NCBI GenBank assembly: GCA_030272155.1
Contig: CP126199.1
Coordinates: 5,072,501 to 5,136,500 of the forward strand
Length of the DNA stretch: 64,000 nt
From: Tetradesmus obliquus
Lineage: Eukaryota > Chlorophyta > Chlorophyceae > Sphaeropleales > Scenedesmaceae
Direction of reading: 5' to 3'
The notes under the pieces: generated by a model
What the model was told of the DNA's origin: nothing
The model's database searches: none
What the model saw: the letters and a program-made list of their open reading frames with translations, nothing else
Part shown: piece after piece, positions 54,748 through 64,000 of the stretch
How the letters are laid out: each line of letters opens with the position of its first letter
How positions within the stretch are numbered: position 1 is the stretch's first letter
Position numbers and translations under genes: made by a program

Positions 54748-56613
54748 CAAAGTGCATGCGAGCGGTCTGTTGTTGAGTCGACAGCTTGGCAGTACTACCT
54801 TGTGTATTTCCTGTCAAAGAGAGAGATGTGCTGACGGAGTGAGTGGTATGTGTGCTTCGAGGTGTACGGTTTGTGTATTTCCTAAGCAACCGGCCGTGCT
54901 GTTCCTGCAAGCGTGCCTCCAATCAGTTATGACCGTCATAACAAGTTGACAGGGTGCTGCTTCAAGAAGTCAAGTTGATTTTACAGGCTGCATGACTGTG
55001 CTGCTGTCCCAGCCGCCACAATCTTGCATGGCCACAGCATGTATTGTGTATCATGAAAGCATGGATCCTGGCAATTGCCACGACCAAGCTGATGTATTGA
55101 CTTGGTGTGCCAATGCTTCATCTTTGTGGATAAGGGGATGGGCTTGGTATCAGCAGGACACCTCAGGCGACACTGGGCCTGGTGTTGGTGTGCACTGGAT
55201 GGCTGCTTGACTGTCCAACATTGGGACTCCCACTCAGCAAACTCAACGTACAAGCATACAGATCTGTATCTAGTCTAGACTTGCTTGCATCAACGCTCTG
55301 AGCAATCCTTGACAAACAGCTGCAGTTATACTGGGATCGCGTTGCATGGTTCATTTATATTGGTATGTTGTTGCAAGCAGGCACAGGTTCACCTGCAACA
55401 ACCCCATCCGTGCCACGGCCGTGGGGTCCGACCCCACGCCAGGCCGGCGTATTGGCAATACTGCCCATGATCCGTGTCACTGCTGGTTTCGTGCCATGGC
55501 TTCTCGTGCACTATTAATCATGTCTTGGTGACACACGTTGGCGTATGATTGTAAGCATCACCATCATGTCTAGACATGCCAGGCAGATCTGCCTGCCAGG
55601 CTATAGCCGTGGTAGCTACCACGGACTACACTACCCAGCTGCAGGCTACCGCGGACTACAAGAGGATCGAAGACCGTCAGTGCCGTTGCCCCCGAAGGGC
55701 ATCGTGGCTCTTCGGGACGGCGCTGACCAGGTGTTGTTATGATTGCAGGTAATACTAGGCAACATAGGAGCAGAATCAGGAGCTGCACATGCTAATCTGA
55801 GGTTCAGCAGCCATGATGGCATTTCGGGGGACCACTACTTGCCATGTGAGTACGCATTATGTTGCATCATGCTTATGCTTGTTATGAATGCAATCGGCAA
55901 CTTTCTTTATATAGGCTGCGGCAGCCTCCTGACACGACCTTCTGTGCTCGAAGGCCATCTGCAGCAGTGGTGCCACCTTTGTCTATTTGAAAAACATGGT
56001 TGATCATGGCTGCCGTTGTATCAACGTAATTTTGGCGAAGTGTGCCTGCTTGAGAAGCTTGACAATTTCGCGCCAACTTAAAGCATGTTCGCCGATTCGC
56101 TGGGAGCACCGGCCGTAAATCTTGAGGAGCTAGCAAAATTGCTACTGCAATGTAAAGTAATGTTGAAGCGCACGTGCTTACCTGACCACGCTGTGGGACG
56201 TCTCACAAAAGGGCTTTGGGAGTTCGGGTGCCATTGACAATGGTGGTGCTGTAAGTGCATGCGATGGGTCTGTGTCAGCGTTAAAAGGTTCTGTTTGGTA
56301 GCGGTGCTGATGCAAAGCTCCACGTCAGTGTGCCACTCTTTTCAAACCAAACGTCACTTGATTTCTTGACCGCCGTTTCTTGTTCACTTGTCAATCAAGT
56401 AACACTCCAAACCTTCGTTTTTATTCATTGTAGCTCAACACATCTGCTTGATGCCTGGCCGGTGAAACACATTGCACCCCCTTGCTGCTCGTTGCCGAGC
56501 TGAGCGCCTTACAACAACTTCATACGCGCTTTTATCTTACATTTATAGCTAATCGTGTATGCCGTGAACGGTGCAGCTGCCTGTGCCGCTGCCTGGGCAC
56601 ACAGCAGCAGTAG
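54748..56613. other. Intergenic region with a cluster of palindromes
   Basis: No convincing gene. The interval 55400-55720 holds perfect palindromes: CCACGGCCGTGG near 55416, GTGGGGTC-C-GACCCCAC just after it, CAGGCAGATCTGCCTG at 55580-55595 and CCGTGGTAGCTACCACGG at 55607-55624. A possible stem CCCGAAG/CTTCGGG lies near 55691-55715. The right part should contain the MKP1 promoter. Confidence 0.55.
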
Positions 56614-59600
56614 ATGTCTTCACCCCATGTGTTCAGCCACTTCAGGCAGCAATTCATCCCAGAAACAGCCTGGAATAAGGAAGCCAGCAACTCAGAGCAG
56701 CTTCGGCAAGCAGTTGCCGGCGGCAGTAAGGATACCAGGCGGGATCCAGTGGTCAAGATGGCTGGACTTGGGCCTCCACGAGGTGCGCGTGTGCAGCATG
56801 CTGCTGTTGTCGGCCAGCAAGCAGCAACACAGCACTGTAAGTAAATTTTGGGCAGTTCAACCGGCCTCTTTGTGTGCTGCCTTGCTGCGGATACAGCCTG
56901 TGCAAAAGGACACAGCAGCTGCTGCGCATGCTTGAGTATATCAATGCTGGCGGCGTGCTGCGCATGAGCAGCCCCATGCATGCATGCTTCTTCAAACCAC
57001 CCCAGACCGTTCACATGCGGAACAAGCAGCACTCATATATCTTACTAAGCCATTTGATTTACATCTGAAACTCAGGCAGCAATTTCAGTGACAATGCTGC
57101 ACCGCATCAGCAGACTCTTGTAGACAATGCCAGCGCTGTGTATGCTACTGGCACGCAGGCGGTTTGATGCGGCCGCTGATGCTTGATCTCAACTTCCTGC
57201 CACGCGACAATGGGCCCCCCAGCAGCAACCCTGACTATGAGGAGCTGCGGCGGCAGAAGTTCGCAAAGTTTGAGATGCAGTGCTCTAAGGTGCGGGCATC
57301 GGCGGAGAGCAAGCAGCAAGCCGCAACCCCCGCAACAGCGCCGCTGATGCAGCAGCTGTGCCTGGTCCTCGACCAACACCAGCTAGCAGTGCGCTGGCGT
57401 TTAGAAGCAGAGAGTGGCAGCAGGCAGCTAGGCAGAGGCAAGGCCTGTAGACTTACAGCTGTGGTTGCAACTGCCGCAGTGACATGTCAGCTGCAGGAAC
57501 TCTCATGTAGACTTCTCTATAACTGCTAGCTGCATGGCGTTCATATATATGTGTGAGACTATAACAATGCTGGCGGCGTGCTGCGCTGTTGGATGCATGC
57601 AGGTTGCGGAGGGCCTGTATGTTTCTGGTGCAGCTGTGGCGCAGGACCGCGCAATACTGGCGGCGCATGGCATCAGCCACGTCGTAAACTGCGTTGGGGC
57701 ACTATACACAGAATACTTCAAGGACGATGGGGTGGCTTACAAGACGCTCTGGCTGCAGGGTGAGCGGTGGAAAGTTGCCTGCAGGAAGCAGTGTGGTTGT
57801 GAGGTGGTGGCACATCACACCAGGAGGCGGACAGAACATGCTGCATATGTCATGCCAGTGGACAGAGTACGCGTGCACACTGCTGCGCTTGTACTTTGTG
57901 CGGTGCTGGTGTGCGTCTGCTCACTGGGCGCACCTCCTGCTGCTGCTGTGCTGCCCCGGTTGCTGCTGTTTAGACATCCCGCATGAAGACATCACATGCA
58001 TCCTGTACGACACATTCGACTTCATAGAGAACGCAAGGAGGGGCAGCGGCAGCAACACAAGCACCGCGGCACCTGCAGCTGCCAGCGGAGGCAACAGCGC
58101 CAGCACTGCGCAGCGGCAGAGCTCGCTGCGGCTCACCAACGGCAACCAGCTGCAGCAACAGCAGCAGCAGCAGCTGCAGGGCCCAGGCAGCGTGCCGTCG
58201 CTGCAGCTGCAGCTGCAGCAGCGGGACCGCGCGCGGGACGCATCAGCAGCAGCGGCGGCATCAGGCAGCGCTGGCGAGCCCTGTGCATCTGCCGCAAACT
58301 GCAGCAGCAGCAGCGGCGGTGGCCACGTGCTGGTGCACTGCAGCCAGGGCGTGTCTCGCAGCACCACCATCGCCATTGCGTACCTGATGTGGAAGACGGG
58401 CGGCTCGTATGACGAGGTGTACCAGGCTGTGCGTGCGCTGCGCGGCGTGACCAGCCCCAATGTGGGCTTCATGTGCCAGCTCATCAACTGGGCGGTGAGT
58501 TGCTGTGGTTCGACATGCATGGTATGATGCACTGTGAGGTTTGTCATGCAAGAAGCGTATTCAACAGTGCAGCTGAGGGCAGAAAGAAGTGTTTGCTGTG
58601 TGCTCCTTCAGCTGTTCAAAAGCTTCAACGGCTCATGGTCCTGCCCATGCTCCGCATGCTGCGCGCGCCTGCAGAAGCGGCGGCAGCGGCCGCCCAGCCG
58701 CGCGCGCGTGTACCGCATCGCGCCGCACTGCCCCGAGGACGCCACCTACCTGGTGCCCAAGGCCCTCAGCCCCAAGCCAGGCTGCAGCGCAGTAGACTGG
58801 GCCGCGCTGGACAGCCGCGGCTGCTTCGTGGTGCACCTGCCGCACGCGCTGTATGTGTGGCGCGGCGCCAGCTGCCTGGGCGTAATGGCTGATGCGGGCT
58901 GGCGGGCGGCAGCGGCGTTGGTGCGCTACGAGGACGCGCCGCAGCCGGAGTTGGTGCGGCAAGGTGAGGATGTTGTTTGGCTTGGCTGGGGCAGGCTCTT
59001 TGAGCGTATAGCATATATATGCAATGTATTTATGCGCTGGTGTGAGGCCTGCAGGCCAGCAGCAAGTGTGTTGAGCACCAGGCTTGCTGCACGAAACTGC
59101 CTGTACACTGTTTTTTTGTTTTTTTTTGCATGCTATGCATGCTGTGTTTCCTGAAATGCGGTGCGCACGCTGCTGCAGGCGAGGAGCCGGACGACTTGCT
59201 GGCAGCCCTCAACCCAGACAGCAGCAGCAGCAGCGGCAGCGGCCAGCCTGACGGCAGCCTGCTGCCGTCCATGGAGCCCTCGTGTGCCAGCCTGGCAGGC
59301 GGGCCTGCAGCAGCAGGCGGCGCTGCTGCTGCTGCTGCTGCTGGAGGCGATGATGAGGGCATGGCGCTAGCTGCGGGAGGTGCGTCGGCGTGCTGTGGGG
59401 TGCGCCACACTTGTGATGCTCCTTTGAGGAGCCAGGTTGCAGCATTCATGCAACATGCCCCTTGGTCCGGCGCTGGGCATGCGTTGCAACGTGTCCTGTC
59501 TCATGTTCTGTGCTTGTGCACAGAAAGATGGTTGCCGGGAACCAACAGCATGCACTTGGCATGTGTCATGTGCTGATATTGTTCCAAGCGTATGCTGTGC

Positions 59601-59819
59601 TGGGCATGACATGAGTTGTTGCTGTTTGCGTGCAGGCAGCCGGCCAAGCAGCGCTCAGCAGCAGCAACAGCAGCAGCCACCGCCGCCGCCGGCACCAGGA
59701 CAGCAGCAGCAGCAGCGCCAGCCGCCGCCTTGGCTGGCAGCTCCCAGCAACAGCAGCAGCAACGGCGGCGCCGCGCGGCCCAGCAGCAGCATGAGCAGCA
59801 GGGCAGGCAGCAGCACTCT

Positions 59820-59854
<35 letters not shown>

Positions 59855-61035
59855 GTGAGGCTGAGCTGCTGAGTGCGCAGCTGAGCAGCAACGTGCAGCT
59901 GGCCAGTGGGCTGCTGGGTGTGGTGGGCGAGGTGGACGAGTACAGCGCTGACTATGAGACCTGGCTGCGGGCGCTGCTGAAGAGCGGGGGCAGCGGCAGC
60001 GCTGAAGCAGGTGGGTGGCAGCAGCAGCAGCGCAGGGCAGCGCATGTATGCAGGCAGTGGTTGTGATGCGCGGACGGGGCATGTGGTGGAGTGAAGCAGC
60101 CAACCAACAGCTGTTGCATGCAGTGGTGTGCAGAGGCGTGGAGTGATATGACGTCACGCCCAGCAGGTGCATCAGGCTACACTTGCCAGGTTCTCCTCCA
60201 CAGGAGTGTGTGAGCTGCTACGTAGCATGGCTCATTCCTGCACCAGTCCACCTGCTGACAGAGCCATTCTCCCCACCCATACTAACCAAAACAAACTGAT
60301 CTGCCTGTCTCCTGCAGGCCGCCTGACGCCGCGGGGCTCGCTGGTGGGCCTAGCAGTGGATGACATCGGCACAGGCGGCAGCAGCAGCGGCCGCTCCGAG
60401 TCGCCTGCCACGACTGAGGGCCGCAACCGCAAGTACCGCCGCAGCGAGACAGACAGGTGGGTGCTTGTGCGCGCAGGCATGGTGGATACCATGGCGGCAG
60501 CGGGGCAGTGCTTGTTGATGGCTCCTGCACGTGGCGTGTATAGCTCTTCGCAGCATCCTCAGCCAGCCTGTTCTACGCGTCCCACGTGCTTGCACCTTAC
60601 TGTCCCTGCTGAGAACATCCAGCATCAGATATCAACTTCATTGCAATGCACTCAACTCTGTTTGTTGCGTGGTGTCTGTGCCGCAGCCTGCGCAGCGTGG
60701 TGCAGTCCTTCCGCCAGCCTGGCCGGCTGAGTGCCAGCAGCAACCCATCGCTGTGGCCAGGGGCAGCCACTGCAGCCGCTGCAGTAGCAGCTGCAGCGCC
60801 GTTTGCGTCAGCAGCAGGAGCAGCCGGCATGCTGCCAACAGCAGGCGTGCATACTGCAGCTGAGGCTGGGGAGCTTGACAGTGAGCAGCAGCAGCAGCAG
60901 CTGGAGGTGAACTATGGTGACGCCATTGGTGTGGGCAGCGGCGCAGCTGGGCGCCGCAGGGCATGCAGTGAGACGGGGCAAATCAACGACATCAAGCGGA
61001 TGAGTATAGACGAAGGCGATGAGTTTATGAGCTAG
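56614..61035 (+). CDS. MKP1: MKP1-like MAP-kinase (dual-specificity) phosphatase
   Basis: Exons: 56614-56836 (tentative), 57159-57289, 57603-57759, 57974-58494, 58675-58963, 59179-59379, 59636-60010, 60318-60456 and 60687-61035 (TAG). All phases agree, for 794 residues. The DSP domain starts at KVAEGLYVSGAAVAQDRAIL. It carries HVLVHCSQGVSRST (nucleophile Cys293, codon 58339-58341) and the likely general acid Asp171 in WLQDIPHED, and ends at PNVGFMCQLINW. The following exon, ARVYRIAPHCPEDATYLVPK then LDSRGCFVVHLPHALYVWRG, is the gelsolin-like segment that defines plant MKP1. The rest is Gln/Ser/Ala-rich with SRRSETD-like and RRRACSETG basic-Ser sites. The enzyme should dephosphorylate MAP kinases. 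A 93-residue low-complexity insert sits inside the catalytic domain. Exon 1 has correct phase (one base) but no family match. Confidence 0.87.
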
Positions 61036-61356
61036 CAACGCCTGTGCGGATCAGCAGTGGGCAGCAAGCAACTGGGGCTGTTGTCATGGATATGTCACTC
61101 TTCTTGGGGTTCATCATGGGATGGTCTCATCAGTGTTGTTGCAACCAGACACTTATTCACATTTGTATACAATCGACTTGCAGATGTTTAGATACACGTT
61201 GACATTGTGAGTTGCGATTTGCTGCGAAGGTGTGTCGAGCTGTGTAGGCTGGCCAGTGCCTTTTGCCCAGCAGGGGATATCATGACATTCAGTCGCTGCA
61301 TGTAACAAGATAACTTGCTATTGATGTTTATGCGGCTTAAAACAAAAATCTCGAGC
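61036..61356. other. Short intergenic region between MKP1 and the secreted-protein gene
   Basis: It is 321 bases long and must contain the MKP1 3' UTR and the promoter of the next gene, which lies in the same direction. I see no repeats or ORFs of note. Confidence 0.55.
61301..61305 (+). terminator. Possible poly(A) signal of the MKP1 gene
   Basis: TGTAA in CTGCATGTAACAAG lies 266 bases after the MKP1 stop codon and only 52 bases before the next gene's start codon, implying very tight packing. A 5-base motif is weak evidence alone. Confidence 0.4.
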
Positions 61357-62382
61357 ATGCGGCACGGGGCAGCGGGAAAAGTGGTAGCGCAGCGGCATTC
61401 CGGGGCGGTGAGCAGCTCGCTCTTTATCCTGGTGGCGAGCCTGCTCGTGTTCGCCACGCAAATCATTGCTGAAGGCAGCGACAACATAGTTAGTGTAGCT
61501 GCCATTGCTCCACCGGAAGCAGTCGACAAGTGTGCAGGTGAGGCTCGAGGGCTGTGTGCATGGGGCAGCCTCTTGATGAATAGCCCCATCCTGCGGTCAG
61601 CTGTTACATGATGCCTTGATAAAGCCACAGTAGTAACATCGCAGACTCGCCTTAATTATGGGCATGCATGACAACAGCAAGCTTGCTGCATTGGCAGAGC
61701 GTCTCAGACGACGGGAGTCCCTGTCCTCTTCTCTCACCTCCTCCTCCCCCTCCAGTGAGACATGGGGCCAGTGGCAATCATCTGCTGATGATGCCAACAA
61801 CTATTACTGTTGCGAATGCTGCAGGGAAGGCGCATGGCTCTGCAATCCCTGGGCAGTACGTCGTGCTGTTCCAGGATGACAAAGTGCAGAGCCTGGACCA
61901 AGGCCTGAGGAGGTGGGGCCTGGCACAGCAGTGAAACAGCCGTTTGCTTTTCTGCAAGCCACATCAGTCTCCCTGCAGACTGTAGTGCAGATGAATGCTG
62001 GCCCTCATTAGATTGCCGATATAGTGAAGCAACAGTCAACGACGCTTGTTGGGTGAGCTGTACCAACCCAGCGCGCAACTACTGCGTGCCAGCTTGGATC
62101 AGTGCTGTTGCAAGGATCTATTGACAAAGGCACAACAACACAGGCTGCTGGTTTTCAAAAGTAAGTTACCAACTTTACTCTCAGCTGTCAACTGGGTGTG
62201 CATTAACAGGTTCTGCTGCCTCCCCTGCTGCTTTCTGCAGTGTGCTGCCCGCGTTCCAGCAGCCAGCAGCTGCAGCAGCGCCAGCAGCAGCACCCACCGC
62301 AGCACTTGCGGCAGGTGCCGCGGTCCCTGCAGGGCTCCAGTTAGCATCGCTGCCTTTTGATGTTGTCAAGTCTTTTGGCAGC

Positions 62383-62422
<40 letters not shown>

Positions 62423-64000
62423 CCAACTCAGCAGCAGCAGGCAGCACTAACAGTAGGCCTTACAGCAGGAGGCCCAAGCCGGTTGTGGGCTTTGTCATGA
62501 AGGTATCTGAAATGCAAAAAGATCGACAGATCAGGACTAGTCCCTGCCAGTGCTTGCACATTAGCGGCTGATGTTCCTGCCTCTCAGCTGCCGCAGAGTG
62601 CATGTGTTTTAGTGCGCGCCTAGCTCTGCAGCAGTGCACACTGCATGGCAAACTGTGATGTGCAAGTCTGCGCATGCTGCCGCTGGCGAGGCTGTTTTGG
62701 CACCGCTGCTCAGCTATTAGATGCATGTATATGCATGTCTTGTTTCTGCGGCTGCTCTGCGCAGGTGGGAGCTGATGCTGCTGCAGAGGCCGTTGTGCAG
62801 CGCATGAAGGCAGTAGACACTGTGAAGACCGTCGTGAATGACGTCTGCGTGCGATCAACGCAGGGTGAGCGACAGGGCGCTGGGTGGACGGGTGCGGACA
62901 ACCTGCAGCTCAGCGCACGCAGCTGCAGCTGTGTCGCCGACTCTGCACAATGAATGGCTATACATCTCATTGCCTGGCTTGCACAGGATCATCCTGTGGC
63001 AGTAGTTCTGCGTACAACCTGAAGCAGGCGCCAGTCTTGCAGCAGCGATGCCTTGGCGCTGTGTGGCATGCTCGTGCTTGGCAGCCCTTAGGTATGTATG
63101 ATGTCCTCCAGCTGCATCCCTGGCAAATGTATGGCATTGTCAAAACAGTGTTTGATGAGTTCATCCCTTTTGCGATGTGTTTCAACACTGCTGCTATTTG
63201 CAGCTGGGTTGTCGCCTGCCAGTTTCAGCTGCATCCCCGCGCCGATGCTGTCTGGCATCACCAAGCAGCCCAGCGAGGCGGCAGCAGCAGCCTGGCGCAA
63301 CTGCAGCGGCAGCGGCACCAAGCTCGCCTGGTGGGGCGAGAAGTGCGGCAGCAGTGGCTGCCAGATCCAGTGGGCTGGCGTGTATGCATTTGATGCTGGC
63401 ACTGGAGCAGTGCTGCCAAACTGTGTGAAGACTCGGCCGCAACAAGCGGCATTGTCAAATGACACGGTGATGTGGCTTGGTGATTGCGGGGTGCAGCCGG
63501 GGGCCGTTCCAGACATGCCTACAATCACATGCACTGACGAGTTTGCAGGTGAGCTTAGCAGTGCTGTTTGATCACATAGCACGTTACACTGCCATATGTC
63601 GTGACACGACTATACAAGGCAGGTGGGAGTAGCTGGTCTGTTCACTAAGGAATGGAGACTGCAATGATCTGGGATACAATATTCATGCAGCTGCAAAATC
63701 CGTGTACTGCCGGATGCTGCTTGAAATTTTCTTTTGACCACTTGCTGTCTGTGCCTTTGCAGCTGCCATCTCCAGCCAGGAGCAAGCAGACAGCATGGTC
63801 AAGCAGGGCTGCATTGGCTTTGGGGCTGCCATCACACAAACCCTGGACGCACCACACCCAGTGCCCGGCTGCGGCCAGCCGATGCTGTCCATGGTGTACA
63901 CCGGAGAGCTCTGCAGCAGCGGCAGCAGCGCAATGGGCATCAGGTGGCTGTCAGCAGCACCAGCGCCAGGATCCACCGCAGACGCCACCAAATGCAGCAT
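61357..64000 (+). CDS. Secreted Cys-rich protein of unknown function, 5' part
   Basis: Exons in phase: 61357-61537, 61825-61912, 62241-62502, 62765-62864, 62987-63091, 63204-63548 and 63763 to the window end, about 439 residues so far. The N terminus has a basic start followed by SSLFILVASLLVFATQIIAE, a clear signal peptide. SAIPGQYVVLFQDDKV resembles the start of inhibitor I9 (subtilisin propeptide) domains, but no protease follows in the window. An Ala/Pro and Ser-run linker from CAG repeats follows. After that come Cys-containing segments: SSCGSSSAYN, FSCIPAP, NCSGSGTKLAWWGEKCGSSG, CQIQWAGVYAFDAG, WLGDCGV, TITCTDEFA, GCIGFG and GCGQPM. The even Cys spacing suggests disulfides. I do not recognise the family. 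The start at 61357 is chosen because the signal peptide follows; an in-frame ATG lies further upstream. Confidence 0.65.

Overview
The window is nuclear DNA from a eukaryotic green alga, most likely a member of the Chlorophyceae (Chlamydomonadales or Sphaeropleales). The evidence is protein-coding exons of about 40 to 300 bases with GC-rich third positions, split by GT..TGCAG| introns; very many CTG/CAG runs; TGTAA poly(A) signals; and plant or algal families (an MKP1-type phosphatase with a gelsolin-like segment, a ureide-permease-type transporter, a FixL-like PAS/TmcB-like membrane protein). Species is inference. No rRNA, tRNA, CRISPR array or intact transposon was found.

Layout, left to right: (1) 1-4777 (+), the 3' part of the gene for translation initiation factor eIF3 subunit m. 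(2) 4778-6981, intergenic, with a 635-base direct repeat. (3) 6982-38057 (+), one giant gene of at least 41 exons encoding a polytopic TmcB-like protein of roughly 2,430 residues or more, with a FixL-type PAS domain in its middle. (4) 38058-42901, repeat-rich DNA with no supported gene. (5) 42902-49457 (-), a six-exon gene for a 1,644-residue NYN-domain putative RNase with a huge Q/A/S-rich tail. (6) 49458-50696, a head-to-head promoter region. (7) 50697-54747 (+), a seven-exon ureide-permease-like transporter of 463 residues. (8) 54748-56613, no supported gene. (9) 56614-61035 (+), an MKP1-like MAP-kinase phosphatase. (10) 61357-64000 (+), the 5' part of a secreted Cys-rich protein of unknown function. 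Each exon chain was checked by reading phase across every junction. The only unresolved links are the 5' ends of the giant gene and of MKP1.

The most unusual feature cuts across genes. In four of the six genes, on both strands, individual splice junctions have been multiplied in tandem, from 2 to about 12 copies with periods of about 95 to 240 bases. Donor arrays repeat an exon's 3' end, its GT and some intron; acceptor arrays repeat the intron end, the AG and an exon's 5' end. In every case I could resolve, only one copy connects to a complete exon in phase. The others are decoys, some with stop codons and some open. Many introns also carry a long CTG run directly against the 3' splice site, and many donor-side introns carry TTTAGGG-like motifs. 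Together these suggest a local duplication process acting on exon-intron boundaries. The MKP1 gene and the last gene show no such arrays.

The genes do not form an obvious pathway. They cover translation, putative heme/gas sensing at a membrane, putative RNA turnover, transport and signalling.
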